NCBI GenBank assembly: GCA_947073765.1
Contig: CAMTMZ010000006.1
Coordinates: 1 to 64,000, forward strand
DNA: 64,000 nt
Source: an uncultured Bacillota bacterium
GTDB taxonomy: Bacteria > Bacillota > Clostridia > Oscillospirales > Oscillospiraceae
Direction: 5' to 3'
Each line of letters opens with the position of its first letter. Within the stretch, counting starts at the first letter, position 1. The notes beneath the pieces were generated by a model. It did not search any database. It saw only the letters and a program-made list of their open reading frames with translations, and was not told where the DNA came from. This document shows positions 8,194 to 17,461 of the stretch, in pieces. Both the position numbers and the translations under genes were made by a program.

Positions 8194-8598
8194 TCAGCGC
8201 TTGCTGAACTGAGGCGCGCGGCGGGCAGCCTTGAGTCCGTATTTTTTGCGCTCCTTCATACGAGGATCGCGGGTGAGGAAACCGGCGGCCTTCAGGGCGG
8301 GGCGGAACTCCTCGTTGACCAGCAGCAGGGCGCGGGCAATGCCGTGGCGCATGGCGCCGGCCTGACCGGTGACGCCGCCGCCGGTAACAGTGGCGACAAT
8401 ATCCACCTTGCCCATCTGCTCAGTGGCCACCAGGGGCTGGCGGACGATCAGCTTCAGGGTCTCCAGGCCAAAATAGTCGTCGATGTCACGGCCGTTGATG
8501 GTGATGGCGCCTGTGCCGTTCTCAAACAGATGGACGCGGGCCACGGAGGACTTCCGGCGGCCAGTGCCATAGAAATAAGGCTTCTTGCTCTTATACAT
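8194..8598 (-). CDS. rpsI: 30S ribosomal protein S9
   Basis: 134 residues, the usual length for S9. It shows the family N-terminal [15 protein letters not shown], the central [19 protein letters not shown] segment and the invariant C-terminal SKR tail that reaches the ribosomal P site. It is 14 nt behind rplM, the common bacterial rplM-rpsI pair, and is followed by a terminator. Confidence 0.99.
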   Translation of the reverse strand: MYKSKKPYFYGTGRRKSSVARVHLFENGTGAITINGRDIDDYFGLETLKLIVRQPLVATEQMGKVDIVATVTGGGVTGQAGAMRHGIARALLLVNEEFRPALKAAGFLTRDPRMKERKKYGLKAARRAPQFSKR

Positions 8599-8612
8599 GT
8601 TTTAAATCCTCC

Positions 8613-9044
8613 TTATTCGGCGTCCCAGATCTCGGGTTTCTGGGCGGCATGACTGTGCTCACTGCCGCGGTAGATGTGCAGACGGGTCATAGACTCCCGG
8701 GACAGGGTATTCTTCGGCATCATGCCCTTAACAGCCAGCTGCATGGCTAACTCAGGCTTGGTCTGCATCAGAGTGCGGTACTTGGTCTCCTTCAGGCCGC
8801 CCACCCAGCCGGAGTGGGTGCGATAATACTTCTGATCAAGCTTCTTGCCGGTGAGCACCGCCTTCTCGGCGTTGATAATGATGACAAAGTCGCCGCAGTC
8901 GGCGTGGGGGGTAAACTCGGGCTTGCGCTTGCCCCGCAGCAGGTCGGCGGCGATGACAGCGGTCTTGCCCATGGGCTTGCCGGCGGCGTCAATGACATAC
9001 CACTTCCGCTGGATGCTGCCCTTGTTGGCCATGAACGTGGACAT
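8613..9044 (-). CDS. rplM: 50S ribosomal protein L13
   Basis: 143 residues. The family core is clear: [15 protein letters not shown] near the N-terminus, the [14 protein letters not shown] segment and the C-terminal [12 protein letters not shown] place the start at the ATG at 9044; an upstream in-frame ATG at 9059 overlaps the GGAGG ribosome site. It is first in the rplM-rpsI operon and is preceded by a consensus promoter and a structured leader. Confidence 0.99.
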   Translation of the reverse strand: MSTFMANKGSIQRKWYVIDAAGKPMGKTAVIAADLLRGKRKPEFTPHADCGDFVIIINAEKAVLTGKKLDQKYYRTHSGWVGGLKETKYRTLMQTKPELAMQLAVKGMMPKNTLSRESMTRLHIYRGSEHSHAAQKPEIWDAE

Positions 9045-9079
9045 AGGTGAAACCTCCAATTTCCTTTACATTTATGTGA

Positions 9080-9103
9080 AAAATGCTCTGTGACAAGCAT
9101 TTT
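9080..9103 (-). promoter_or_regulatory. leader hairpin of rplM
   Basis: In the rplM 5' leader the RNA can form AAAATGCT/AGCATTTT around an 8-nt loop, followed directly by Ts. Such a hairpin could act as an attenuator. L13 leaders in other Firmicutes are autoregulatory, but whether this one binds L13 is inference. Confidence 0.45.
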
Positions 9104-9138
9104 GCCCCAAGTGTTCCAAACAGTGCGGAGCGTTTTGT

Positions 9139-9167
9139 ATTATAGTACGGGGCTGTGCGGGTGTCAA
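9139..9167 (-). promoter_or_regulatory. sigma-A promoter of rplM-rpsI
   Basis: The minus strand has perfect boxes TTGACA and TATAAT separated by 17 bp. It drives rplM-rpsI with a leader of about 90 nt. Confidence 0.88.
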
Positions 9168-9324
9168 CGGGTTTTTTGAGAAATTTTAAGAAAATCTTTT
9201 ATATCTCTTATTTTCTTTGGTTTTCTCTCAAATGCTCTTATAATCTCTGATTTGATTTTTGATTTTTACTTGCGGAAAGCTGTCCTGTTATGGTAAAATG
9301 TCCGTGATAAAGGGGGGCTTCCCA

Positions 9325-10089
9325 ATGAATAAAATCCTCTCTCTCACCCGCCGGTGTGTAGAGGACTACGAAATGATTTGCCCGGGGGACCGGATCGCGG
9401 TGGGGGTATCCGGAGGCAAGGACTCACTGACGCTGCTCCTGGCCCTGGCCAGGCTGCGGGAGTTTTACCCAATTCCTTTTACAGTAGAGGCCATTACTTT
9501 GGATATGGGCCATGCCGACGGGATTGCGCCTATGGACTTTTCTCCTGTTGAAGCGCTGTGCCGGGAGTTGGATGTGCCATACACCACCTTGCGCAGTGAA
9601 ATTCAGCACATCATTTTTGATCTGCGCAGGGAGAAAAATCCCTGCTCCATGTGCGCCAAGATGCGCCGGGGGGCGCTTCACGCCGCGTTGAGAGAGCGAG
9701 GAATTTCCAAAATCGCGCTGGGACACCACTACGACGACGCAGTGGAGACCTTTTTTATGTCCCTGATCTTTGAGGGGCGGCTGTCCTGCTTTCAGCCTGT
9801 CACCTATCTGGACCGGACGGGCGTCACCCAGATACGTCCCCTGCTCTACTGTGGGGAGAACCTGATCCGCAACACTGCCCGGCGACTGGAACTGCCGGTG
9901 GTGGAAAATCATTGTCCGGCCAACGGGAATACCAAGCGGCAGGAGATTAAGGAACTGGTTTTTTCGCTCCAGGGCCAGTATCCCGGACTGAAGGCCCGGG
10001 CCTTTGGAGCGATGCAGCGCCTGCCGCTTCCCGCCTGGGGACCTGTGGAACAGCGGAGGCGTCCGCTGCCGGAAGAATTGGAGGGGTGA
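9325..10089 (+). CDS. TtcA-like PP-loop ATPase (tRNA 2-thiolation family)
   Basis: 254 residues. The ATP-binding PP-loop SGGKDS (29-34) is followed by the CSMC pair (Cys107, Cys110) that in TtcA proteins helps hold an iron-sulfur cluster, and a HHYDDAVET motif. TtcA enzymes adenylate tRNA cytidine 32 and install sulfur. I use the ATG at 9325 behind a run of Gs; the frame is open further upstream without a ribosome site. Bacteria often carry several paralogues, so the exact tRNA position is not certain. Confidence 0.82.
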   Translation: MNKILSLTRRCVEDYEMICPGDRIAVGVSGGKDSLTLLLALARLREFYPIPFTVEAITLDMGHADGIAPMDFSPVEALCRELDVPYTTLRSEIQHIIFDLRREKNPCSMCAKMRRGALHAALRERGISKIALGHHYDDAVETFFMSLIFEGRLSCFQPVTYLDRTGVTQIRPLLYCGENLIRNTARRLELPVVENHCPANGNTKRQEIKELVFSLQGQYPGLKARAFGAMQRLPLPAWGPVEQRRRPLPEELEG

Positions 10090-10092
10090 GCG

Positions 10093-11166
10093 ATGAGACG
10101 AAGGAGACAAAAAAGTCAGCAGGGCTGGGTTTGGATCTTCCTGCTGATCATGCTGACTCTGGCGTTGGCCTATATGCTATACAGCCGGCAGGAGCAGAGC
10201 GATTCAGTTCCGGCGGAGGAGGGGAGCTTTGCGGTCCACTTCATCGATGTGGGGCAGGCGGATTCCGCTCTTGTTGTGTGCGACGGGCACTATATGCTCA
10301 TTGACGGGGGCAATGCGGAGGACTCCGATTTGGTATACGCTTATCTGGAGCGCAACGGGGTAAAGCATCTGGACTACATGGTGGCCAGCCACGCCCACGA
10401 GGACCATATCGGCGGACTGTCCGGTGCGCTGAATTACGCCGCAGTAGACACCGCCTTCTGCCCGGTGACGGAGTACAGCTCCAAGGTATTCCGGGATATG
10501 GTGCGATTTTTGAGTGAACAGGGAAAATCCCTTACAGTACCTGAGCCGGGCGAAAAATTTTCTCTGGGCTCCGCTCAGGTGGAGATTCTAGGGCCGATAC
10601 AGGAGTATGAGGACACCAACGACACCTCCATCGTCCTGCGTATTGATTATGGAGAGACGTCCTTTCTTTTTACCGGGGACATGGAGACAGGGGCGGAGGC
10701 GGATTTGCTGGACGCCGGGGCCAGTGTGCGTGCCACGGTGCTGAAGGCCGGCCATCACGGCAGCGATACCTCTACCAGCTACCGTTTTCTCCGGGAGGTC
10801 AGTCCCAGATATACGGTGATCTCGGTGGGGGAAGGAAACAGCTACGGCCACCCCTCCGATGAGGTGCTCAGCCGCTTCCGGGATGCGGGAACAGAGGTCT
10901 ACCGCACCGATATGCAGGGCCACATCATCGCGGAGAGCGACGGAAAAACCGTCACCTTCCGTACGGAGAAGGAGGCCGGCACCGCGACCAATCCGACAGG
11001 GAACTCTACTTTACAGACATACATAGGCAACTCCGGAACACAAAAGTTCCACCTGCCTGACTGCGCCTCAGCCAGAGACATCCAGGAGAGCAAGCGGGTG
11101 GTGTTTCTCACCCGGCTGCAGGCCCTTTTGGAGGGCTACGAGCCCTGCGGGCGGTGCAAGCCATAG
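10093..11166 (+). CDS. ComEC/Rec2-like extracellular metallo-beta-lactamase-fold hydrolase
   Basis: 357 residues. A basic start and one membrane segment (about 11-31) anchor or export it. A metallo-beta-lactamase domain follows, with metal ligands SHAHEDH (His100, His102, Asp104, His105), LFTGDM and GHHGSD. It resembles the C-terminal domain of competence protein ComEC, which acts on DNA at the cell surface. From about 313 a small Cys/His domain follows (FHLPDC and CGRC), similar to metal-binding tails on secreted nucleases. The gene starts 3 nt after the TtcA-like gene. A role in extracellular nucleic acid or nucleotide hydrolysis is likely but unproved. Confidence 0.8.
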   Translation: MRRRRQKSQQGWVWIFLLIMLTLALAYMLYSRQEQSDSVPAEEGSFAVHFIDVGQADSALVVCDGHYMLIDGGNAEDSDLVYAYLERNGVKHLDYMVASHAHEDHIGGLSGALNYAAVDTAFCPVTEYSSKVFRDMVRFLSEQGKSLTVPEPGEKFSLGSAQVEILGPIQEYEDTNDTSIVLRIDYGETSFLFTGDMETGAEADLLDAGASVRATVLKAGHHGSDTSTSYRFLREVSPRYTVISVGEGNSYGHPSDEVLSRFRDAGTEVYRTDMQGHIIAESDGKTVTFRTEKEAGTATNPTGNSTLQTYIGNSGTQKFHLPDCASARDIQESKRVVFLTRLQALLEGYEPCGRCKP

Positions 11167-11206
11167 ACGCAGTGAAATGGACGATTCATGTTGAGCAGGT
11201 GTAAAA

Positions 11207-11244
11207 TCCTCCTTTCCGGCACAGACTAAGCCGAAAAGGAGGGG
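11207..11244 (+). promoter_or_regulatory. hairpin covering the tepA ribosome binding site
   Basis: TCCTCCTTTCCGGC (11207-11220) pairs with GCCGAAAAGGAGGG (11230-11243): 13 bp with one C-A mismatch and a 9-nt loop. The 3' arm is the AGGAGG ribosome site of the gene starting at 11251. No T run follows, so translational control is more likely than termination. Confidence 0.55.
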
Positions 11245-11250
11245 ACATCC

Positions 11251-11934
11251 ATGGACGACAACCAAGACCAGCTCCCCCAGGAGGGGGACATCCAGCCGAT
11301 TATTGACCTGGGATCATCTCTGATCCGCACAGAGCGGGGCACAATCTATGTGTTAACCATTGTCGGGCAGATTGAGGGGCACCAGCTGCTGCCGCCCACC
11401 AGCAAGAGTACAAAATATGAGCATGTTCTGCCCCTGCTGGCTACCATTGAGGGGAGTGAGGAGATCGACGGTCTGCTCATTCTGCTGAACAACGGCGGGG
11501 GAGATGTGGAGGCGGGACTGGCTATCTCAGAGGTTATTGCTTCCATGTCAAAGCCCACCGTCTCACTGGTGCTGGGGGGGAGCCACTCCATCGGCGTACC
11601 TCTGGCGGTTTCTGCCAAGCGATCCTTTATTGCTCCCTCGGCGGCCATGACCATCCATCCGGTGCGGCTTAACGGCCTGGTCATCGGCGTGCCTCAGACC
11701 TTCTATTATTTTGAGCGCATTCAGGAGCGAATCCTGCAGTTCGTCACTGCCAACAGCCATATAAAGCGTGAAGCCTTTACAAAGTTGATGCTCCAGACCG
11801 GAGAGCTGGCCGCTGATGTGGGCAGTGTGATATATGGTGAGGAGGCGGTAGAGCTGGGGCTTATCGACCGGATCGGAGGGCTGTCCGACGCGCTGGGCTG
11901 CCTGTATGAGATGATTGAGGAGAAAAAACGCTGA
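11251..11934 (+). CDS. tepA: ClpP/crotonase-fold serine protease of the TepA family
   Basis: 227 residues. It has the ClpP-like fold signature: NNGGGDVEAGLAI forming the oxyanion region and GGSHSIGVPLA with the candidate nucleophile Ser. B. subtilis TepA (translocation-enhancing protein) is also a ClpP relative and lies next to spoIIIE/ftsK. Here too ftsK lies two genes downstream. It is probably a cytosolic peptidase clearing signal or membrane peptides. The ribosome site is inside a hairpin. Confidence 0.82.
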   Translation: MDDNQDQLPQEGDIQPIIDLGSSLIRTERGTIYVLTIVGQIEGHQLLPPTSKSTKYEHVLPLLATIEGSEEIDGLLILLNNGGGDVEAGLAISEVIASMSKPTVSLVLGGSHSIGVPLAVSAKRSFIAPSAAMTIHPVRLNGLVIGVPQTFYYFERIQERILQFVTANSHIKREAFTKLMLQTGELAADVGSVIYGEEAVELGLIDRIGGLSDALGCLYEMIEEKKR

Positions 11935-11936
11935 AG

Positions 11937-11960
11937 TGGCGGGGGTGACCCCGCCATTTT
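11937..11960 (+). terminator. terminator of tepA
   Basis: A perfect 8-bp GC stem TGGCGGGG/CCCCGCCA with a GTGA loop, then TTTTCC. Confidence 0.7.
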
Positions 11961-12066
11961 CCTTACGATAACGCCGAAAGAAAAACACTGGAATTTTTCC
12001 CAAGCTTGTGTTAATATAGTAATTAGTGATTTTATGGGCATTTGTCCCACCAAGGAGGTACAGCCT

Positions 12067-12927
12067 TTGACCTACTTTATGTCCGCCGTGCTGGGATTTG
12101 TGCAGGGTGTTGCAGAGTTCCTGCCCATCTCCAGCTCAGGCCACCTCACGTTGTTCCAGCACTTTTTCGGGATGCCGGAGCCAGATCAACTGTTCAACGT
12201 TCTGCTCCACTTCGCTACGCTGCTGGCGGTGTGCGTTGTCTACTGGCGGGACATCTGGGATATGGTGGTGGAGTTCTTCGCCTTTTTCGGTGATCTGTTC
12301 TCACGCCGGTCCTACCGGGGCAATCCTCCGGAGGCCAGACGGATGGTGCTGCTGATCATTGTGGGTACCCTGCCCCTGTTTCTGGTGCTGCCTATTAAAG
12401 ATAAGGTGGAGGCCTTTGGCGGCAATCCGCTGTTTGTCTGCGGAGCGCTGCTAATTACCGGCTGCATCCTGTTTCTCTCCGACCAGATGGCCCGGGGCCG
12501 CAAAACCGCCCGGAACGCCACCCTGCTGGATGTACTGCTGGTGGGCGCGGCCCAGGCCTGCGCCACTATCCCAGGGCTGTCCCGGTCAGGATGCACCATC
12601 TCCGCCGGGATGGCAAGGGGATTTGACCGGCGATTTGCCGTGCGCTACTCCTTTTTGATGTCCTTGCCAGCGGTGCTGGGTGCCACCCTGCTGGAGGTGC
12701 TGGACGTGGTAAAGGCGGAGGGGGGCGTTCCTGCGGAAAGCCTGCCCAAATATCTGCTGGGCATGACAATTGCCGCTGTGGTGGGTTATTTTTCCATCCA
12801 GCTGGTAAAACTGCTGGCGGATAAGGGCCGCTTTGGGGCGTTCGCTTTTTACTGCTGGGGCGCTGGGGCGCTGTTCATTCTGCTGAATATCATGGGCTGG
12901 ACCTTTGCGCCGGGAACAGCGGCGTAA
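12067..12927 (+). CDS. uppP: undecaprenyl-diphosphatase (BacA type)
   Basis: 286 residues of mostly membrane segments. The two catalytic signatures are GVAEFLPISSSGH near the N-terminus and PGLSRSGCTI in the middle, whose Glu, Ser and Arg residues bind and hydrolyse the lipid pyrophosphate. The enzyme recycles undecaprenyl pyrophosphate for cell-wall synthesis and gives bacitracin tolerance. I choose the TTG at 12067, 8 nt behind AAGGAGG, because the first ATG (12079) is too far from the site. Confidence 0.95.
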   Translation: MTYFMSAVLGFVQGVAEFLPISSSGHLTLFQHFFGMPEPDQLFNVLLHFATLLAVCVVYWRDIWDMVVEFFAFFGDLFSRRSYRGNPPEARRMVLLIIVGTLPLFLVLPIKDKVEAFGGNPLFVCGALLITGCILFLSDQMARGRKTARNATLLDVLLVGAAQACATIPGLSRSGCTISAGMARGFDRRFAVRYSFLMSLPAVLGATLLEVLDVVKAEGGVPAESLPKYLLGMTIAAVVGYFSIQLVKLLADKGRFGAFAFYCWGAGALFILLNIMGWTFAPGTAA

Positions 12928-12963
12928 GTTAGAAGTTTACCATCCGAAAGGAACGATCTACAT

Positions 12964-15804
12964 ATGGCGACACAAAAGAAAACAGGGGGGAGTGCCGCCG
13001 GCGGAGGCCGGAGCGGATCCTCTCGCTCCTCCTCCAAGGGGGGGAGCCGTACGAGAAGCGGGGGAAAGAGTCAGCCGGCTCAGCGTCCCGTCCGCCGGGA
13101 AGTGGGGGCGGTGGTCTGCCTGCTGCTGGCTGTCTTTTCCGCTTTGGGCTACTTCAATATGCAGGCTATCTTCATCAGCTGGCTGTGCTCCCTGCTTAAA
13201 GGGCTGCTGGGCTACGGTTTTCTGCTTATGCCCCCCGCTCTGCTGCTGGGTGCGTACATTCTCGGCTTCCACCGCGGGCGGCCAGTGCGGCTGCGGCTGA
13301 CCTGCGCCCTGCTGCTGCCTCTGATCTTCTCCTGTCTGATCCACGCTATGCTCATTGAGCCCCAGGAGTGGAGCGCAGCTCTTTGGGGGAACCTGATGGA
13401 AAGCGGAAAAGCTTTACGGTCAGGCGGGGCGCTGGGCGGGGTGATCGCGCAGGGCTTTTCCTCTCTGTTTACCGCCCTGGGGGCCACCATTGTCTTTGTG
13501 ATTGCCGGAGTCTTTGTGGGACTGGCCGCCTTCAACCGCTCTATTGTGGATGTGGCCGACTGGGTGTTTAATCGCCCCATCTATGAGCCGGAGCCCGAGC
13601 CGGCCCGGCGCCCGGGACGCCGCCAGGAGCGGAAAAAGGACCGGTATGAGGAGCCGGCTGTGTCACGGGCGGCGACCCGCGCGGCCATAGATATCCCAGT
13701 GGAGGACGGCCCTCTGGTAGGGCAGGAGCCTCCGCCGAAAAAGCGGGGCTTTTTCAACCGCAGCCCTCGGGTGCCCTCGCCGGACCAGCTGCTCCGCCCT
13801 CAGGAGGAGCCGGAGGAGGAGATTCAGACGCAGGAGGCCCCGGTGGAGGTGGAGTTTCCCGCCATCTCCAAGCCAGAGCCCATTACGCCGCCGGGACAGA
13901 AAGAATCTGTCAAAGATAATACCTTTACAGCTGTTCCCTTCCAGCCAATTGTTTTGGAACCGTCTCCTGTGACGGTACCGCCCGCCGCGGCTGAGCCGGC
14001 GCAGCCGCATGGCGCCCCCGACCCTGTGGAGCCCAGGCCTGTGCCGGAACAGAATGCCGCCATGCCGCCGGCGGGGACAGCTCCGGTCCCTCCTTTGACA
14101 GGGGACACGCCCCAGCCCGTCCCCACACCCAGCGCCCTGCTGACCAAGGTGACGGCCCAAGAGGCCGCCAGCCAGGCTGCCCAGGTGGAGGAGGAGATTC
14201 AGCAGGCGATGGGCCAGGAGCCGCCGCCTTATCAGTATCCGCCTCTGACTCTGCTGCAGGAGGGCGCCGGGGAGATTGGCGGCGAGGCCCTGGGGGAGCT
14301 CAACGCCAACCGCCAGCGGCTGGGAGACACCATCCACTCCTTCGGCATCGACGCCAACATCATCAATGTGGTCCGGGGGCCCTCCGTTACCCGGTATGAG
14401 CTGGCGCTGGAACAGGGAGTGAAGTTGAATAAGCTGACCAACCTGGCCGATGACATCGCCCTGGCTTTGGGGGCCGCCGGTGTGCGCATCGCCCCGATCC
14501 CGGATAAAATCTCTGTGGTGGGGATCGAGGTGCCCAACAAGGTGGTCTCTCCGGTGAGTATCCGTTCGGTGATTGGGTCCGCGGCTTTTACTGGAAGCCG
14601 GGCAAAAACCTCCTTCGCCGTGGGCAAGGACATCAGCGGACAGGCGATTGTGGGGGATATCGGCAAGCTCCCCCACCTTCTGATTGCCGGAACCACCGGC
14701 TCAGGCAAGTCGGTGTGTACCAACACCATTATCACCTCTCTGCTGTATAAGGCCACCCCGGAGGAGGTCCGCCTGATTATGGTGGACCCCAAAATGGTGG
14801 AGCTAGGCATCTACAACGGCATCCCCCATCTGCTCATTCCCGTGGTGACCGACCCCAAGAAGGCCGCCGGGGCCCTGCAGTGGGCGGTGACGGAGATGAT
14901 GAAGCGCTACCGCACCTTCTCTGAGGTTGGGGTGCGCAAATTAGAGGAGTATAATGCCTACGCCGAGCGCACCGAGGGGGTGGACAAGATGCCCGCCGTG
15001 GTGGTGCTCATTGACGAGCTGGCCGACCTGATGCTGGTGGCCGCCAAGGAGGTGGAGGAGTCCATCTGCCGGGTGGCCCAGATGGGCCGCGCCGCCGGAA
15101 TGCACCTGGTGATCGCCACCCAGCGCCCTTCCGCCGACGTGATCACCGGACTGATGAAGGCCAATATCCCATCCCGCATCGCCTTTGCCGTGGCCTCCGC
15201 CATGGAGTCCAGGATTATTTTGGACACCCAGGGCGCCGAAAAGCTGGTGGGCCGGGGCGACATGCTCTTCGCCCCCCTGGGCAGCGGAAAGCCCCAGCGG
15301 GTGCAGGGCTGCTTCATCTCCGACCCGGAGGTCGCGGCCGTGGTAAACTTTGTGAAGCAAAACAGCGGCGCGGCCCAGTATGACAACGCCGTGATGGAGG
15401 AGATTGAGCACAACGCCGCTGAGAAGGAGAAGGGCGCCAAGGGAGTGGGCGGCGCCGCCCCCGAGGATGTGGACAGCGAATTCGACGAGCTCATCGACAC
15501 GGCCGCGGAGGTGGTGGTGGAGACGGGTCAGGCCTCTGTGTCCATGCTCCAGCGGCGGCTGAAGCTGGGCTACGCCCGGGCCGCCCGGCTGGTGGACCAG
15601 CTGGAGGAAAAGGGCATCGTGGGTCCCTTCGAGGGCTCCAAGCCCCGGCAGCTGCTGGTAACCAAGGAGCAGTGGCAGGAGATGAAGTACCGCCAGGGGA
15701 TCACCACCCCCGGCGATGCGTTTGCACCGCCCGCCCCGGAGGAGGATGCGCCCCCCTTTGACGTGGAGGACGCCCTGGACCGGGCAGAGGAGGATACGCT
15801 GTGA
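12964..15804 (+). CDS. ftsK: DNA translocase FtsK/SpoIIIE
   Basis: 946 residues. A basic Ser/Gly-rich start is followed by about four membrane segments (about 45-195), a long Pro/Glu-rich linker (about 200-420) and the RecA-like motor with Walker A GTTGSGKS (about 576-583) and IDELADLM. The C-terminal winged-helix gamma domain reads DNA polarity sequences (VSMLQRRLKLGYARAARLVD). It pumps DNA through the division or sporulation septum. The next gene overlaps its end by 4 bp. Confidence 0.96.
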   Translation: MATQKKTGGSAAGGGRSGSSRSSSKGGSRTRSGGKSQPAQRPVRREVGAVVCLLLAVFSALGYFNMQAIFISWLCSLLKGLLGYGFLLMPPALLLGAYILGFHRGRPVRLRLTCALLLPLIFSCLIHAMLIEPQEWSAALWGNLMESGKALRSGGALGGVIAQGFSSLFTALGATIVFVIAGVFVGLAAFNRSIVDVADWVFNRPIYEPEPEPARRPGRRQERKKDRYEEPAVSRAATRAAIDIPVEDGPLVGQEPPPKKRGFFNRSPRVPSPDQLLRPQEEPEEEIQTQEAPVEVEFPAISKPEPITPPGQKESVKDNTFTAVPFQPIVLEPSPVTVPPAAAEPAQPHGAPDPVEPRPVPEQNAAMPPAGTAPVPPLTGDTPQPVPTPSALLTKVTAQEAASQAAQVEEEIQQAMGQEPPPYQYPPLTLLQEGAGEIGGEALGELNANRQRLGDTIHSFGIDANIINVVRGPSVTRYELALEQGVKLNKLTNLADDIALALGAAGVRIAPIPDKISVVGIEVPNKVVSPVSIRSVIGSAAFTGSRAKTSFAVGKDISGQAIVGDIGKLPHLLIAGTTGSGKSVCTNTIITSLLYKATPEEVRLIMVDPKMVELGIYNGIPHLLIPVVTDPKKAAGALQWAVTEMMKRYRTFSEVGVRKLEEYNAYAERTEGVDKMPAVVVLIDELADLMLVAAKEVEESICRVAQMGRAAGMHLVIATQRPSADVITGLMKANIPSRIAFAVASAMESRIILDTQGAEKLVGRGDMLFAPLGSGKPQRVQGCFISDPEVAAVVNFVKQNSGAAQYDNAVMEEIEHNAAEKEKGAKGVGGAAPEDVDSEFDELIDTAAEVVVETGQASVSMLQRRLKLGYARAARLVDQLEEKGIVGPFEGSKPRQLLVTKEQWQEMKYRQGITTPGDAFAPPAPEEDAPPFDVEDALDRAEEDTL

Positions 15805-17024
15805 GCCAACAAAAACGACAGAGGGCCATCCGCCTCTTTGTGGTGGTGCTGGCCCTGACGGCCCTGGCCAACGGTTTGGGCAACAACATTCTGTCCAACT
15901 ACTTCAACGAGGTTTTCCACGTGGACGAGGTCCAGCGGGGGTTTATTGAGATTCCCCGGGAGAGCCCCGGTATCCTGTGCATGGTGCTGGTGGCTGCCCT
16001 GGGCTTTCTGGGCAATCTGTGGATGTCCGTTGTGGCCCAGGCACTGGTACTGGTGGGCTTTCTTGTCATGGGCTGGATGTCCCCCGGGTACGGGATGATG
16101 CTGGCCTTTATGTTCATCCACTCCCTGGGAATGCACCTGTTCATGCCGCTTAACGACGCTATCTCCATGGACCTGGCGGAGAGGGGGAAGGTGGGCTCCA
16201 CCCTGGGAAAATTCAAGGGAGTCACCACCCTGTTCAGCATGGCGGCGGCGGTAATGGTATTTTTCGGCTTCCGGACGGGATTTTTCAGCTTTCAGACCGG
16301 GATCATTCTGCCCTTTGCCATCGGCGGAGCAGCCACAGCCGGGGCGGTGGCTCTGCTGGCACTGATGGCCCTGTCCGTTCCCCGGCAGGACGGGGTGAAA
16401 AACCACAGGCTGCTCTTCCGGAAGCGGTATATGCCATACTATATGGTCACTCTGGCCTACGGCTGTCAAAAGCGGATCAAGATCGTGTTTGCCCCCTGGG
16501 TCATCATCAATCTGCTGGGGCAGGGGGCGGATACCGTGGCCCTGCTCACCATTGTCACCTACCTGGCAGGTACCTGGGCGGCTCCCTATATTGGAAAAAT
16601 GCTGGACCGATGGGGGGTGCGGAGGATGCTGTTGGCGGAGGCCGCTTACATCGTCCTCTCCTTCTCGGTGATGGGTCTGCTGGCCGGGATGCTGGCGGGG
16701 GGCGCATTCAGTCCGGGGGATTGGCGGACCTGGCTGGTTTACGGGGCCTATGTGCTGTGCGTCCTCTTTGAGCAGTTCAACATGGTCCACTCCTATATGA
16801 TGCGGGCCATTGCCCTGGACCCCTCTGAGGTTACCCAAACCCTGTCGGTGGGGCTGAGTGTGGACCATGTGATGGCCATTATCGCCTCCCCGGTGATGGG
16901 GATAATCTGGCACACCTGGGGGGTACAGTATGTGTTCTGGCTGGCGGCTGTGTCGGCTCTGTTCCAGGTGGCCGCCGCGGCCATGACCCGGGAGACACAG
17001 GGAGCGGGGAGCGCGCCGGTGTGA
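15801..17024 (+). CDS. major facilitator superfamily transporter
   Basis: 407 residues with about twelve hydrophobic segments and no large soluble domain. It starts at GTG overlapping the ftsK stop (GTGA), so it is translationally coupled to ftsK. I see no substrate signature. It is an inner-membrane secondary carrier, possibly an exporter, and the link to ftsK may be only positional. Confidence 0.8.
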   Translation: MSQQKRQRAIRLFVVVLALTALANGLGNNILSNYFNEVFHVDEVQRGFIEIPRESPGILCMVLVAALGFLGNLWMSVVAQALVLVGFLVMGWMSPGYGMMLAFMFIHSLGMHLFMPLNDAISMDLAERGKVGSTLGKFKGVTTLFSMAAAVMVFFGFRTGFFSFQTGIILPFAIGGAATAGAVALLALMALSVPRQDGVKNHRLLFRKRYMPYYMVTLAYGCQKRIKIVFAPWVIINLLGQGADTVALLTIVTYLAGTWAAPYIGKMLDRWGVRRMLLAEAAYIVLSFSVMGLLAGMLAGGAFSPGDWRTWLVYGAYVLCVLFEQFNMVHSYMMRAIALDPSEVTQTLSVGLSVDHVMAIIASPVMGIIWHTWGVQYVFWLAAVSALFQVAAAAMTRETQGAGSAPV

Positions 17025-17151
17025 GAAATGTTTCATTTATATTAAATTTCGTCAAAGCCCTTTACATCGACAAAGTTTTGGAGTACACTAGGCGCATGAT
17101 GTTGCTTCCCGTGGGAGGGGAGGCGGAAAATGTTGTATGGGAGGTGCTGGT

Positions 17152-17403
17152 ATGGAGGAGATGGACTTCACCCGCAAATTCAGCCTGGGGGACCAGCGGG
17201 ATATGGAGATTAAGGCCATCCTGACCACAGTCTATCAGGCGCTGCAGGAGAAGGGTTATAATCCTATCAATCAAATTGTGGGCTATATCCTGTCGGAGGA
17301 CCCCACTTATATCACCAACCACAACAACGCCCGGGCCCTTATCCGCAAGGCGGATCGGGATGAACTGCTCCAGACTCTGGTCAGGTACTACCTGACCCAC
17401 TGA
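17152..17403 (+). CDS. IreB/YrzL family (UPF0297) regulatory phosphoprotein
   Basis: 83 residues. The family core is unmistakable: [20 protein letters not shown] and [14 protein letters not shown]. In Enterococcus, IreB is a substrate of the PASTA kinase IreK and affects cephalosporin tolerance. In most clostridia the gene precedes ruvX/yrrK, but not here, where a terminator follows. I use the ATG at 17152 behind GGGAGG; the ATG at 17137 lies upstream of that site. Confidence 0.9.
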   Translation: MEEMDFTRKFSLGDQRDMEIKAILTTVYQALQEKGYNPINQIVGYILSEDPTYITNHNNARALIRKADRDELLQTLVRYYLTH

Positions 17404-17418
17404 GCTTGCACTCAACAG

Positions 17419-17447
17419 CGGCCCGCCGGACAGGCGGGCCGTTTTTT
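17419..17447 (+). terminator. terminator behind the IreB-family gene
   Basis: A perfect 9-bp stem CGGCCCGCC/GGCGGGCCG and a T6 tail. Confidence 0.9.
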
Positions 17448-17461
17448 GCGGGAGGAACGGT

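Noticed and set aside
15570..17036. 488-codon frame opposite the MFS gene
   Set aside because: His/Gln/Pro-rich antisense shadow; the MFS frame has clear membrane segments.
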